Shown: piece by piece, positions 25,981 through 34,138 of the stretch
How positions within the stretch are numbered: position 1 is the first letter of the stretch
Layout: each line of letters begins with the position of its first letter
Source: Rubrivivax sp.
GTDB taxonomy: Bacteria; Pseudomonadota; Gammaproteobacteria; Burkholderiales; Burkholderiaceae_C
Direction: 5' to 3'
DNA: 34,138 nucleotides
Assembly (NCBI GenBank): GCA_016790425.1
Contig: JAEUPF010000034.1
Span: forward strand, 1-34,138
Made by a program: the position numbers and the translations under genes
Notes under the pieces: generated by a model
What the model was told of the DNA's origin: nothing
What the model saw: the letters and a program-made list of their open reading frames with translations, nothing else
Databases searched by the model: none

Positions 25981-26757
25981 ATGGAGATTGCGCTCGCCGC
26001 ACCGGCAACGACACCGGCAACGACACCGGCAACGACACCGGCAACGACACCGGCCACGACACCGGCCACGACACCGGCCACGACACCAGGCCCCGTGCTG
26101 CGCAAAGTGATGCTGGGCCGGCGTCCCTATGCCGAGACGGAGTCGGCGATGCGGGCGTTCACGCGTGCGCGCCTGGGCGCCACCGCCGACGAGCTGTGGA
26201 TCGTCGAGCACGACCCGGTGTTCACTCAGGGCATCGCCGGGCGCGACGAACATGTCCTCGCAGCCGGCGCGATCCCGGTCGTGCGCACCGACCGCGGCGG
26301 CCAGGTCACCTACCACGGGCCGGGGCAGGTGGTCGCCTATCCGCTGCTCGACCTGCGGCGCCGCGGCTACTTCGTCAAGGAATACGTCTACCGCCTCGAG
26401 CAGGCGGTGATCGACGTGCTGGCCGAACTCGGCCTCACCGGCCACCGCGTACGCTCGGCGCCGGGGGTGTACGTGCGGCTGGCCGACCCGGCCGGCCACG
26501 CCGTGCTGCAGCCCGACGCGGCCGACCCGTTGCGCGGCCTGGGCAAGGTGGCCGCGCTCGGCATCAAGGTCAGCAACCATTGCAGCTACCACGGCGTGGC
26601 GCTGAACGTGGCGATGGACCTGGCGCCGTTCAACCGCATCGACCCCTGCGGCTACAAGGGCCTGGCGACCGTGGACCTGGCGAGCCTGGGCGTGCGCTGC
26701 ACCTGGGGCGACGCCGCCGCGCGGCTCGCGGCGAGCCTGGCGCGGCGGCTGGCCTGA
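25981..26757 (+). CDS. lipB: Octanoyl-ACP:protein octanoyltransferase LipB
   Basis: The 258-residue enzyme transfers octanoate from acyl carrier protein to lipoyl domains, the first step of lipoate synthesis. The conserved [24 protein letters not shown] block, catalytic K196 (LGIKVSNH) and the nucleophile C223 ([10 protein letters not shown]) are intact. Residues 8-35 are seven copies of Pro-Ala-Thr-Thr placed between the start and the first strand ([14 protein letters not shown]), a tail not found in ordinary LipB. A longer in-frame start at 25924 would lie upstream of the -10 candidate and adds unconserved sequence, so 25981 is preferred. Its usual partner lipA lies 2.1 kb downstream beyond an opposite-strand pair. 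Confidence 0.95.
   Translation: MEIALAAPATTPATTPATTPATTPATTPATTPATTPGPVLRKVMLGRRPYAETESAMRAFTRARLGATADELWIVEHDPVFTQGIAGRDEHVLAAGAIPVVRTDRGGQVTYHGPGQVVAYPLLDLRRRGYFVKEYVYRLEQAVIDVLAELGLTGHRVRSAPGVYVRLADPAGHAVLQPDAADPLRGLGKVAALGIKVSNHCSYHGVALNVAMDLAPFNRIDPCGYKGLATVDLASLGVRCTWGDAAARLAASLARRLA
26002..26085 (+). repeat. Seven 12-bp units encoding (Pro-Ala-Thr-Thr)7
   Basis: CCGGCAACGACA occurs four times and CCGGCCACGACA three times, head to tail and in frame at the start of lipB. The division into two blocks that differ by one base indicates stepwise expansion of the two variants. Confidence 0.95.
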
Positions 26758-26777
26758 CGGCCCCGCGTGAGCGAGCG

Positions 26778-26801
26778 GCTCGGGCGTCTTACCGCCCGAG
26801 C
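26778..26801. terminator. Bidirectional hairpin between lipB and the small lipoprotein
   Basis: GCTCGGGCG and CGCCCGAGC form a perfect 9-bp stem with a 6-nt loop. It sits between the convergent stops of lipB and the small lipoprotein, and the lipoprotein's TAA lies partly in the loop. The stem is stable, but no T-run follows on either strand. Confidence 0.5.
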
Positions 26802-27055
26802 GGCATCGGCTCTTCGGTCTCGCTGGTGGGCGCCGTGCCGGCCGCGCCCAGCAGCAGCGGCTCGGCGGTGTCGGACGACATCATCGCGCCGGTGAACGCG
26901 AAGAACGCGGCGATCGAGCTCGTTGCGCTGGCGGGCACCAGCGTCGGGTCTTCGGCGGGCGTGGCGTCGTCGTCGCCGCCGCCGCAGGCGGCGACGAGCA
27001 GCGTGGTCGCCGCCACGGCGGCGCCGGCAGCCAGCACGGAACGGGTTCGCTTCAT
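26789..27055 (-). CDS. Small lipoprotein with paired SxTxEP repeats
   Basis: The 88-residue protein starts at an ATG with AAGGAG at 7 nt. MKRTRSVLA, a hydrophobic core and lipobox LVAAC predict acylation, leaving about 65 mature residues. The mature part has an acidic stretch (DDDATPAEDP), a hydrophobic segment (IAAFFAFTGAMM) and two related motifs: SDTAEPLLLG and SETEEPMPLG. I do not recognise a family. It begins 26 bp after the DUF4331 stop on the same strand and is surely cotranscribed, so it is probably an accessory surface protein for DUF4331 and a member of the candidate ECF regulon. Confidence 0.85.
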   Translation of the reverse strand: MKRTRSVLAAGAAVAATTLLVAACGGGDDDATPAEDPTLVPASATSSIAAFFAFTGAMMSSDTAEPLLLGAAGTAPTSETEEPMPLGR

Positions 27056-27081
27056 GGTCGGGCTCCTTCGTGCGCAGGCGG

Positions 27082-28653
27082 TCACTGTCCGGCGCCGGGC
27101 AGCGGCGTCGTCAGGTACGGGAAGCCGGGCAGGAGCGGCACCACCGCCTGATCGACGGCGTCGTGCAAGGCGAACGCCGTCGCGCCCAGCGGCACCGCGC
27201 CCGGGTTGCACGCGCTGCCGAAACCGAGCGCGTTGCCGTTGCCGTTGGCCATGCACAGGCCGCCCATCACCGCCACCAGCGAGATGTCGACGACGTCGTC
27301 CTTCGGCCGGCGGCCGTTCGGGTAGCCGGCGCGGTCGGGTTGCCCGGCGAGGATGGCGCCGACGATGCCCAGCCGGTTCTGCTCGGCGAACGGCACCGGC
27401 GCGATGTCGGTGTTCAGCCGCAGCATCTCAGAAGGCGTGCCGTTGCCCGCCGGCTTGTTGACGCCGGGGATGCCGGTGAGGAACGTCGTCACGAGGTCGG
27501 TGCGCGGGAAGTTGGTCGGGCTCGTGCCGGGGATGGCCAGCGCGATCTCCAGCAACTTGGGCAGCGTCGGGCTGGTCACGTAGTCGGCGAACTGGGCGTC
27601 GTTCACCGGCTTGGAGCCGTTGAACCGGTCCTTGTCCTTCAGGCCGATGACCACCTCGTTGACCAGCGGCATGCCCAGGCGCGACACCTGCACCCAGGCG
27701 CCGGCGTTGAAGCTGGTGGTCTGGTGGCCGCTCTTGGGCGTCGGGTCGAGCAGGCGACCCTGGCGCAGGCTGGCGGTGGTCCAGCCGCCGATGACGGGGT
27801 CGCTGCCAGCGGTCAGGCAGCTCTTGTGCACTTCCAGCGCCAGCGTCGTCACGTTGGCGTCGCCGATGGTGTTTTCGGCGGCACCGATCTTCGTCGGGTC
27901 GGTGATCACCGCCAGCGGCGCGTTCACGAGGTCGAAGATCGTGCCCAGGTTCACCGCGAAGGCGTCCTTGCGCTGGCCGACGAAGACCTTGCCCGGCTGC
28001 GCACAGCCGGGGATGTTGACGGTGTAGATGTGCTGCGCGGCGTAGGCCGCGTAGTCGGGGATCGTCTTGGTGCCGATGTTGTCCACCGGCTTGGCGAACG
28101 AGGTGCCGCCGCCGCTGGCGTTGGTGAGCGCGGCACGCTGGCCGCTGCGGCGGTCGCCGCGCACGACGGTGACGGTGTAGCTCTCGGCGACGTTGCTGGC
28201 TGCGGCGTTGGGCGCGGTGATCTGGCCGCCCTGCGTGAGCGGGATCGCGACGTCCTTGCCGCCGATCGAAAGGGTGATGCCGTTGCCGTTGTTGGCCAGC
28301 TTGTTGTCGAAGCGGAACTGGAAGGTGATGTCCTCCTTCGCGTCGCCGTTGTTGTCGATGTGGATCTCGTACAGCGCGTTCGGATCCATCTTGAAGTAGT
28401 TGGGACCGCCGTACGCCGCCTGCAGCGGCTGGTAGTTGGCGATCAACGTCACGTAGCCGTCGCGGCCCGGCTCGTAGCTGCGGAACATGTAGAAGTCGGT
28501 GCCGTCCACCTTCGGCGCGGTGGTGATGAACGGCGCTTCGCGGTGGCTGGAAGCGAAACTGGTGGGGGCGGTGGCGATGCCGGCCGTGGCGGCCAGCGCC
28601 GCCGCGACGAGCGGCGCCAGGCGGCGCCGCGGCGCGATGCGGGCGGTTTGCAT
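27082..28653 (-). CDS. DUF4331 exported protein
   Basis: The 523-residue protein has an Arg-rich start and a signal peptide cleaved near APTSFA, so the mature protein opens with the family hallmark SSHREAPFI. Other hallmarks follow: KVDGTDFYMFRSYEPGRDGYVTLIANYQP, YEIHIDNNGDAKEDITFQFRF, and a C-terminal part with DIAP, NGRRPKDDVVDISLVAVMGG. Function of DUF4331 is unknown; it is exported and probably periplasmic or surface-located. The ATG has AGGAG at 7 nt. Upstream is an ECF-type promoter identical in pattern to that of the sigma gene 4.4 kb away. Downstream after 26 bp is the small lipoprotein. Confidence 0.93.
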   Translation of the reverse strand: MQTARIAPRRRLAPLVAAALAATAGIATAPTSFASSHREAPFITTAPKVDGTDFYMFRSYEPGRDGYVTLIANYQPLQAAYGGPNYFKMDPNALYEIHIDNNGDAKEDITFQFRFDNKLANNGNGITLSIGGKDVAIPLTQGGQITAPNAAASNVAESYTVTVVRGDRRSGQRAALTNASGGGTSFAKPVDNIGTKTIPDYAAYAAQHIYTVNIPGCAQPGKVFVGQRKDAFAVNLGTIFDLVNAPLAVITDPTKIGAAENTIGDANVTTLALEVHKSCLTAGSDPVIGGWTTASLRQGRLLDPTPKSGHQTTSFNAGAWVQVSRLGMPLVNEVVIGLKDKDRFNGSKPVNDAQFADYVTSPTLPKLLEIALAIPGTSPTNFPRTDLVTTFLTGIPGVNKPAGNGTPSEMLRLNTDIAPVPFAEQNRLGIVGAILAGQPDRAGYPNGRRPKDDVVDISLVAVMGGLCMANGNGNALGFGSACNPGAVPLGATAFALHDAVDQAVVPLLPGFPYLTTPLPGAGQ

Positions 28654-28746
28654 GAGCGGACTCCTGAAGGGATCGAAGGGCACGAGGCGGCCCGACACGG
28701 TCGTAGGGCCATGGATGGAAAGGCGTTGTGTTGCCGCGGCAGCGCT

Positions 28747-28775
28747 CTTTACGCCCCGGTGCGGCCAGCGGATGC
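28747..28775 (-). promoter_or_regulatory. ECF-type promoter of the DUF4331 operon
   Basis: On the minus strand GCATCCG (28775-28769) is followed after exactly 15 bp by CGTAAAG (28753-28747). Thirteen of 14 defined positions match the promoter of the ECF sigma operon and the spacing is the same. The predicted leader to the DUF4331 ATG is about 85 nt. Confidence 0.7.
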
Positions 28776-28792
28776 AGCGGGGTACAGGAGCG

Positions 28793-28844
28793 GCCGGATT
28801 CGGCCGCGTGCAGCCGGGTGCCGGTGCGTCAGCCGGATTCGGCC
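28793..28844. promoter_or_regulatory. Duplicated palindromic site between two promoters
   Basis: The 13-bp sequence GCCGGATTCGGCC is present twice (28793-28805 and 28832-28844), 39 bp apart. Each copy is a palindrome around GATT; the first extends to a perfect 7-bp stem (GCGGCCG/CGGCCGC, 28790-28807). The pair lies between the DUF4331 promoter and the lipA -10, and the second copy ends 4 bp before that -10. A regulator bound there could act on both genes. Confidence 0.5.
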
Positions 28845-28848
28845 TGCC

Positions 28849-28854
28849 TAGAAT
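28849..28854 (+). promoter_or_regulatory. Candidate -10 of lipA
   Basis: TAGAAT matches the housekeeping -10 consensus at four of six positions and lies 36 bp before the lipA ATG. The -35 position is not convincing. A separate promoter is needed because lipB is cut off from lipA by opposite-strand genes. Confidence 0.4.
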
Positions 28855-28890
28855 CGGCGAGCGCCGCGGCGCGCCGAACGTTGCCTCCTC

Positions 28891-29892
28891 ATGACCCCCC
28901 CGACCTACGACCCCAGCGCCAAGCAGAAGTCGCAAGCAAAGACCTCGCGCATCCCGATCAAGGTGGTCGCCGCCACCGAGGTGCTGAAGAAGCCCGAGTG
29001 GATCCGCGTCAAGGCCGGCAGCCCGAGCACGCGCTTCTACGAGATCAAGGAGATCCTGCGCGCCAACAAGCTCGTCACGGTGTGCGAGGAGGCGAGCTGC
29101 CCGAACATCGGCGAGTGCTTCGGGCACGGCACCGCCACCTTCATGATCATGGGCGACAAGTGCACGCGGCGCTGCCCGTTCTGCGACGTCGGCCACGGCC
29201 GCCCCGACCCGCTGGATGCCGACGAGCCGGCGAACCTGGCCCGGACGATCGCGGCGCTGAAGCTGAAGTACGTGGTCATCACCAGCGTCGACCGCGACGA
29301 CCTGCGCGACGGCGGCGCGGCGCACTTCGTCGAATGCATCCGCAGCGTGCGCGCGGCGTCACCGGGCACCCGCATCGAGATCCTCACGCCCGACTTCCGC
29401 GGCCGCGACGACCGGGCGCTGGGCATCCTGAAGGCGGCGCCGCCGGACGTGATGAACCACAACCTCGAGACCGTGCCGCGCCTGTACAAGCAAGCGCGGC
29501 CGGGCTCGGACTACGCGTTCAGCCTGAACCTGCTCGCCAAGTTCAAGCAGGAAGTGCCGGGCGTGCCGACCAAGAGCGGCTTGATGGTGGGCCTGGGCGA
29601 GAGCGACGAGGAGATCCTCGAAGTCATGCGCGACATGCGCGCGCACGGCATCGACATGCTCACCATCGGGCAGTACCTGGCGCCCAGCGGCCACCATCTG
29701 CCGGTGCGGCGCTACGTGCATCCCGACACCTTCAGGATGTTCGAGCGCGAGGCGCAGGCGATGGGTTTCTCGCACGCCGCCGTCGGTGCGCTCGTGCGCA
29801 GCAGCTACCACGCCGACCGGCAGGCGCACGCCGCCGGTGTCGCCATGGGCGCCGAGCCGGCCGCAACGACGGCCGCAACGACGGCCGGCTGA
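28891..29892 (+). CDS. lipA: Lipoyl synthase
   Basis: The 333-residue radical SAM enzyme inserts two sulfurs into the octanoyl chain made by LipB. The auxiliary cluster ligands C65, C70 and C76 ([12 protein letters not shown]) and the radical SAM ligands C91, C95 and C98 (CTRRCPFC) are present, as is the C-terminal RSSY motif whose Ser binds the auxiliary cluster. The final residues after [11 protein letters not shown] are an Ala-rich tail ending in two AATT repeats (12-bp units at 29860-29883), again an in-frame repeat on a housekeeping enzyme. CCTCCTC stands before the ATG rather than a Shine-Dalgarno. It is convergent with ybeY. Confidence 0.97.
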   Translation: MTPPTYDPSAKQKSQAKTSRIPIKVVAATEVLKKPEWIRVKAGSPSTRFYEIKEILRANKLVTVCEEASCPNIGECFGHGTATFMIMGDKCTRRCPFCDVGHGRPDPLDADEPANLARTIAALKLKYVVITSVDRDDLRDGGAAHFVECIRSVRAASPGTRIEILTPDFRGRDDRALGILKAAPPDVMNHNLETVPRLYKQARPGSDYAFSLNLLAKFKQEVPGVPTKSGLMVGLGESDEEILEVMRDMRAHGIDMLTIGQYLAPSGHHLPVRRYVHPDTFRMFEREAQAMGFSHAAVGALVRSSYHADRQAHAAGVAMGAEPAATTAATTAG

Positions 29893-29908
29893 ACCATCGT
29901 CTCGGGGT

Positions 29909-29928
29909 CGGCGCGGCCCAACGCGCCG
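29909..29928. terminator. Hairpin between convergent lipA and ybeY
   Basis: CGGCGCG and CGCGCCG form a perfect 7-bp stem around a 6-nt loop in the 47-bp gap between the two stop codons. Position suits a shared terminator; the lack of a T-run on either side leaves it uncertain. Confidence 0.4.
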
Positions 29929-29939
29929 CCAGCGGCGCT

Positions 29940-30449
29940 TCAGCGCGCGTACGGGTCCGCGAACCCGAGCGCGACGAGCAGCTCGCTCTCGCGCCGTTCC
30001 ATCCGCCTGGCCTCGGCGGCGCGCCGATGATCGTAACCCTGCGCGTGCAGGGTCCCGTGCACGAGCAGGTGCGCGTAGTGCGCCTGCACCCCGATGCCCG
30101 CCGCCTTGGCCTCGGCTGCGAGCACCGGCGCACACAGCACGAGGTCGGCCACGACGAGCGGTTCGCGCTGGTAGTCGAAGGTGAGGACGTTGGTGGCGTA
30201 GTCCTTGCCACGATAGGAACGGTTCAGCGAGCGGCCTTCTTCGCCGCCGACGATGCGCACGGTGATCTGGGCGTCGGCCTGCAGCGCCGCGCGAACCCAG
30301 CGCGCGACGCGGTGCCGCGGCAGCAGCGCCTTGTGGCGCGCATCGGCGAACTGCAGCGACAGCACGAGGCTCGGGACGCGGGTCGGCGCACGGCCCGCTG
30401 CGCCGCCCGCCGCTGCGCTCGCCGCTCCGGCCACCGGCCCGGCCTTCAC
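29940..30449 (-). CDS. ybeY: Endoribonuclease YbeY
   Basis: The 169-residue protein has the zinc motif [11 protein letters not shown] (H131, H135, H141) and the preceding [19 protein letters not shown] segment that define YbeY, a single-strand RNase used in 16S rRNA 3' maturation and ribosome quality control. The start is a GTG that overlaps the phoH stop as GTGA; the resulting N-terminus includes an Ala/Gly-rich stretch of about 20 residues before the fold begins at LVLSLQFAD. phoH-ybeY order with tight coupling is the usual arrangement in proteobacteria. Confidence 0.93.
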   Translation of the reverse strand: MKAGPVAGAASAAAGGAAGRAPTRVPSLVLSLQFADARHKALLPRHRVARWVRAALQADAQITVRIVGGEEGRSLNRSYRGKDYATNVLTFDYQREPLVVADLVLCAPVLAAEAKAAGIGVQAHYAHLLVHGTLHAQGYDHRRAAEARRMERRESELLVALGFADPYAR

Positions 30450-31444
30450 GCGCCGGCCGGACGCGCCGCTGCGTCGTAGGCTTCGACGATGCGGGCCACG
30501 AGCGGGTGGCGCACCACGTCGGCGGCCGTGAAGTCGGTGAAGGCGATGCCCTTGACGCGGGCCAGGATGCGGCGCGCCTCGACGAGGCCGCTCATCGTCT
30601 CGCGCGGCAGGTCGATCTGGCTCACGTCGCCGGTGACCACGCAGCGGCTGCGAAAGCCCATGCGCGTGAGGAACATCTTCATCTGCTCGCGCGTGGTGTT
30701 CTGCGCTTCGTCGAGGATGACGAAGGCGTGGTTCAGCGTTCGCCCGCGCATGAACGCCAGCGGCGCGATCTCGATCTGCCCCTTCTCGAACGCGCGCGTG
30801 ACGCGGTCGAAACCCATCAGGTCGTACAGCGCGTCGTACAGCGGCCGCAGGTACGGGTCGACCTTCTGCGCCAGGTCGCCGGGCAGGAAGCCCAGCCGCT
30901 CGCCGGCCTCCACCGCCGGGCGCGTCAGCACGATGCGCTGCACGCCCTGGCGCTCGAGCGCGTCGACGGCACAGGCGACGGCGAGGAACGTCTTGCCGGT
31001 GCCCGCGGGGCCGATGCCGAAGGTGATGTCGTGCGAGAGCATCTGGCGCAGGTACTGCACCTGGTTCGGCGTGCGGCCGGCGAGGTCGGCGTGGCGCGTG
31101 TGCAGCACGATCGGGCCTTCGGTGCGCGGCGCGGCCGCCCCGGCCTGCACGGCTTGTGCGCCTTGCGCCCCGGCATGGCCTTGGGCCGGCGCCGCCGCTT
31201 CGACCAGCGCCAGCCGCAACGGCTCGTCCTTGAGCGGCTGCGCCGCGGCTGCGTACAGGCGGTCGAGCAGCGCGCCGGTGCGCTGCACCGCTTCGCGCGC
31301 GCCCTCGAGGCGGAACTCGGCGCCGCGGCGGGCGATGCGAACGTCCATCGCCGCCTCGATCTGCCGCAGGTGAGCGTCCAGCGGCCCGCACAGGTTGGCA
31401 AGGCGGTGGTTGTCGGCGTCGACGATGCGGTGGCGGCGGATCAA
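30446..31444 (-). CDS. phoH: PhoH-like ATPase
   Basis: The 332-residue protein is a PhoH/PhoL-family ATPase linked to YbeY and RNA processing. Walker A is GPAGTGKT (residues 145-152) and Walker B is [10 protein letters not shown] (from 241); [16 protein letters not shown] and [10 protein letters not shown] are also typical. The N-terminal KH-like part [20 protein letters not shown] is intact, so translation must start before it. The best in-frame choice is a TTG at 31444 (L-I-R-R), though no clear ribosome site precedes it; an internal ATG at 31348 would delete conserved residues. Residues 85-107 are an Ala/Gln/Gly insertion. Gap of 196 bp to the divergent kinase gene. Confidence 0.9.
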   Translation of the reverse strand: MIRRHRIVDADNHRLANLCGPLDAHLRQIEAAMDVRIARRGAEFRLEGAREAVQRTGALLDRLYAAAAQPLKDEPLRLALVEAAAPAQGHAGAQGAQAVQAGAAAPRTEGPIVLHTRHADLAGRTPNQVQYLRQMLSHDITFGIGPAGTGKTFLAVACAVDALERQGVQRIVLTRPAVEAGERLGFLPGDLAQKVDPYLRPLYDALYDLMGFDRVTRAFEKGQIEIAPLAFMRGRTLNHAFVILDEAQNTTREQMKMFLTRMGFRSRCVVTGDVSQIDLPRETMSGLVEARRILARVKGIAFTDFTAADVVRHPLVARIVEAYDAAARPAGA

Positions 31445-31640
31445 GAGGGGAGCTTGCGGTCGGCGGTGGCGTGCCGGGCGATCAGCGCGGCGGCGCCCGG
31501 CGGGCCGCGGATTGTCGCAGCGCCGCCGCCGGCCGTGCGAAGCGGCGCAGATGGCGGCACCTCGGCCTGGCGGCAGCCGCAGGCAGGGCTGCAAGAATGA
31601 CCGGTTGACGATTGCGAGGACTCCCCACCCCAACCGGCCG

Positions 31641-33626
31641 ATGAACCACCTGGCTTGGCGAACGCCGGCCGCGCGAGCGGCCACGCTGTGGGCGCGGCGG
31701 CGGCTGCTGCTGCCGCTGATGGCAGCGGTCGGCCTGGCGGCGGCAGCGCCGGTGCTCGCCGGCGACGACCTGCCCGAGGGCGCCCAGGAGATGCGCAGCG
31801 CCGTCGTCGCCGTGGGCGACGGCCCCGAGTTCCCGGCCGTACCGGCGCCGGTGCAGGCGGTGACGCTGCCCGACGACTGGAGCGCCAGCCGCCCGGGCTT
31901 CCAGGGCACGGTGTGGTACCGGGTGCAGGTGGAGTTCGATCCGCTGGCCGGCGAAAGGCGCGCCGAGGGCGCAGCGGCCGGCAGCGGCGGCGCCCGCCGC
32001 GGCCCGGCCGGCGAACTGCTGGCGCTGCACATCGCGCGCGTGTGCTCCAGCTACGAGGTGCACCTCAACGGCCAGATCGTCGCCAGCGGCGGGCGCATGC
32101 GCGAACCGGTGTCGCACCAGTGCAGCCGGCCGCAGCTGGTGACGCTGCCGCCAGCGTTGCTGGTGGCCGGGCGCAACGAGCTGGACATCAAGGTGGTCGG
32201 GCACCGCCTGGCCGAAGTGGGCTCGGCGCAGCGCGCCGGCGGCCTGTCCGAACTCGTCGTCGGGCCGCTGGCGGCGCTGGCGCCGTATCACGGGCGCCAG
32301 ACGGCGCTGGCGGTGGGCTTCGCGCAAGGCGCCAGCGCGACGCTCTTGCTGATGGGCGGCTTCATGTTCGTGCTGGGCTATGTCAACCGGCGCCAGAGCC
32401 AGCTGGCGTACTTCGGGGCGCTGTGCGTGGGGCTGGCCGTGTTCGACTCGCGGCTGTGGCTGCGCGACCTGCCGGTGTCGCACCGCGTCGCCGAATTCCT
32501 GCTGCTGGTGCTGCTGGCCTTCATCACCTGGGCGGCGGTGCAGTTCCTGCTGCGCTCGCGCGGCATGCGGCTGAAGCAGGCCGACAGCGGGCTGCCGGTG
32601 CAGTGCGCCGTCGTCGCCGTGTCGCTGCTGGCCGCCGGCCCCGAGCGGCTGCACATGCTTGCGGTGGTCTGGTACTGGGTCTTCGCCGTCGAGATCGGCG
32701 CTGCCGGCGTGCTGCTTCTGCGCCACCGCGGGAGCGCCGAGATGCGCCTGCCGGCCGCGCTGCTGGCCGCCGGCGTCGCGCTGGCGGTGCTGGCCGGCGC
32801 CTTGGGCGCCGGCAACGCGGCGCAATTTCCGGCCGGGCTGGCCGGCGTGGCGCTGCCGCTGGTGGTGCTCTTCGTCGGCCTGCGCCTCGTGATGCAGCAC
32901 GGCCGCGCACGCCGCGAAGCCGAGGCCTCGCGCGCGCAGCTCGAGCAGGGCAAGGCGCAGCTCGAGCAGCGCGTGCGCGAAGCGACACAGGAGATCGAGC
33001 GCAACATGCGCCAGATCGCCGACCACAAGGTCGAGCAGGTGGCCGAGAAGGAGCGCAAGCGCATCGCCGCCGACCTGCACGACGACCTGGGCGCCAAGCT
33101 GCTGACGATCGTGCACACCAGCGAGTCCGACCGCATCAGCACGCTGGCACGCGAGGCGCTGGAGGAGATGCGCCTGTCGGTGCGCGGCCTCACCGGCCGC
33201 CCGGTGCGGCTGGCGGACGCGATGGGCGACTGGCGCGCCGAGACCGTGGCCCGCCTCGGCCAGGCCGGCATCGAAGGCGAGTGGCACGGTCCCGACGAGG
33301 CTCCGCAGATGCTGAGCTCGCGCGCCTACGTGCAGACGACGCGCATCCTGCGCGAGGCCACCAGCAACATCATCAAGCACAGCGGCGCCTCGCGCTGTTC
33401 GGTCAGCTGCGTCACCGCCGACGGCGACTTCCAGCTCGTCATCCAGGACAACGGCGACGGCATATCGCAGGACGTCGACGCGCGCCTCGATCGCGGCCAC
33501 GGCCTGGCCAGCATGAAGAACCGCGCCAAGCAGCTGCAGGGGCAATGCCTCGTCGAGAGCGGACCGGGATATGGGACCGTGATACGCCTCACGCTTCCGC
33601 TGGATCGCGCCACCGGGACGTCATGA
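31641..33626 (+). CDS. Membrane sensor histidine kinase, NarL/UhpB type
   Basis: The 661-residue protein has a signal sequence (to about residue 33), then a periplasmic beta-sandwich domain ([34 protein letters not shown]) of the kind found in 7TM-DISM receptors. About seven membrane helices follow ([23 protein letters not shown] onwards in separate segments), then a coiled coil ([22 protein letters not shown]) and a HisKA_3 domain with H480 in [14 protein letters not shown]. The ATPase domain has N576 ([10 protein letters not shown]), DNGDGI and GHGLASM. It probably senses a small periplasmic ligand and signals to the response regulator encoded 72 bp downstream. The ligand is unknown. Confidence 0.92.
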   Translation: MNHLAWRTPAARAATLWARRRLLLPLMAAVGLAAAAPVLAGDDLPEGAQEMRSAVVAVGDGPEFPAVPAPVQAVTLPDDWSASRPGFQGTVWYRVQVEFDPLAGERRAEGAAAGSGGARRGPAGELLALHIARVCSSYEVHLNGQIVASGGRMREPVSHQCSRPQLVTLPPALLVAGRNELDIKVVGHRLAEVGSAQRAGGLSELVVGPLAALAPYHGRQTALAVGFAQGASATLLLMGGFMFVLGYVNRRQSQLAYFGALCVGLAVFDSRLWLRDLPVSHRVAEFLLLVLLAFITWAAVQFLLRSRGMRLKQADSGLPVQCAVVAVSLLAAGPERLHMLAVVWYWVFAVEIGAAGVLLLRHRGSAEMRLPAALLAAGVALAVLAGALGAGNAAQFPAGLAGVALPLVVLFVGLRLVMQHGRARREAEASRAQLEQGKAQLEQRVREATQEIERNMRQIADHKVEQVAEKERKRIAADLHDDLGAKLLTIVHTSESDRISTLAREALEEMRLSVRGLTGRPVRLADAMGDWRAETVARLGQAGIEGEWHGPDEAPQMLSSRAYVQTTRILREATSNIIKHSGASRCSVSCVTADGDFQLVIQDNGDGISQDVDARLDRGHGLASMKNRAKQLQGQCLVESGPGYGTVIRLTLPLDRATGTS

Positions 33627-33698
33627 GCGCGCGAGGGGCGCCGATAACATGGCCGTCAACCCCCTGCCCAGGTGCCGCCCACCCCGCGGTCGCGCGTG

Positions 33699-34138
33699 AT
33701 GAAACACATCCTCCTGCTCGAGGACCTGCCCGAAATCCGCGCCTGGATGCGCAAGCTCGTGCTGCAGGTCTTCCCCGACGCCGTGATCAGCGAGAGCGCG
33801 CGCATCGGCGACGCGATGTCGCTGGTGGCCACCCAGCGCTTCGACCTCGCACTGATCGACCTCGGCCTGCCCGACGGCAGCGGCGTCGACGTGGTGACCA
33901 AGCTGCGCGACCTGCAGCCCGAGGCGCAAAGCGTCATCGTCACCATCCACGACGACGACGAGCACCTCTTCCCGGCCCTGCAGGCCGGCGCCTTCGGCTA
34001 CATCCTCAAGGAGCAGCCGCGCGAGCAGATCACCGAGCAGCTGCAGCGCATCAGCCAGGGCGAGCCGCCGCTGTCGCCCTCGATCGCGCGCCGCGTGATG
34101 GCCTACTTCACCGAGAAGGCCAAGCCGCAGGCGGCCAA
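33699..34138 (+). CDS. NarL-family response regulator, cut by window end
   Basis: The frame runs from an ATG to the window edge, giving 146 residues. The receiver domain is complete: acidic pocket E8/D9 (LLLEDLPE), phosphate acceptor D54 (LALIDLGLPDGSGVDVV), T82 and K104 (GYILKEQP). The residues after SRIAR-like SPSIARRVMAYF begin the linker to a LuxR-type DNA-binding domain expected beyond the edge. It is the natural partner of the kinase upstream. GATAACAT at 33643-33650 could be a -10 giving it a promoter of its own in the 72-bp gap. No strong ribosome site is seen. Confidence 0.88.
   Translation, partial: MKHILLLEDLPEIRAWMRKLVLQVFPDAVISESARIGDAMSLVATQRFDLALIDLGLPDGSGVDVVTKLRDLQPEAQSVIVTIHDDDEHLFPALQAGAFGYILKEQPREQITEQLQRISQGEPPLSPSIARRVMAYFTEKAKPQAA

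Noticed and set aside
26002-26085. CRISPR array at the lipB repeats
   Set aside because: The units are 12 bp with no spacers and are in frame with coding sequence.
29336-29342. GCATCCG inside lipA
   Set aside because: No CGTAA follows at the required spacing and the site is within coding sequence.

Overview
The window is a very GC-rich chromosomal segment with dense gene packing on both strands. The gene families and protein style (transaldolase-pgi, lipA/lipB, phoH-ybeY, URC-type uracil genes, DUF4331 and RskA-like anti-sigma) suggest a betaproteobacterium of the order Burkholderiales, probably near the Rubrivivax/Leptothrix group. This placement is inferred from content, not from a search. 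I saw no rRNA, tRNA, CRISPR array, insertion sequence or phage gene.

Layout. Positions 1-3356 hold a small lipoprotein, an MtfA-type peptidase, alanine dehydrogenase and a decayed VapBC toxin-antitoxin pair. Positions 3376-9436 (+) hold a Crp/Fnr-type regulator, then transaldolase, glucose-6-phosphate isomerase, a HAD hydrolase and a large lipoprotein with an HELAH zinc motif. Positions 9437-13962 (-) form a compact operon of five genes: a DUF2796 (ZrgA-like) periplasmic protein, a LolD-like ATPase, an FtsX-like permease, a DUF3299 protein and an AI-2E-family membrane protein. Three of its junctions are overlaps or near-contacts, and the last gene seems to start at CTG. Positions 14407-16249 (+) hold a 5'-nucleotidase and an alpha/beta hydrolase. 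Positions 16273-24111 (-) hold a uracil-catabolism-like set (URC1-like, URC4-like, upp) with two tandem PQQ sugar dehydrogenase lipoproteins lying inside it, and a dienelactone hydrolase remnant at its end.

Positions 24326-29892 contain an ECF sigma factor with its RskA-type anti-sigma factor, then lipB and lipA separated by an opposite-strand pair: a DUF4331 exported protein and an 88-residue lipoprotein. The sigma operon and the DUF4331 operon carry the same bipartite promoter, GCATCCG-15 bp-CGTAA(G/A)G, on the correct strands. This makes a self-contained candidate regulon and is the most interesting thing I found. The window ends with ybeY and phoH (-), then a NarL-type histidine kinase and a truncated response regulator (+).

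A recurring oddity is short in-frame tandem repeats of 9 or 12 bp in termini and loops of otherwise ordinary proteins: SRx in the first lipoprotein, GSHE in the hydrolase, PATT in LipB, AATT at the end of LipA, Ala/Pro in URC1 and poly-Gly in a sugar dehydrogenase. This suggests active slippage in this genome with selection for reading frame. All functions are assigned by reading motifs; no database search was possible.
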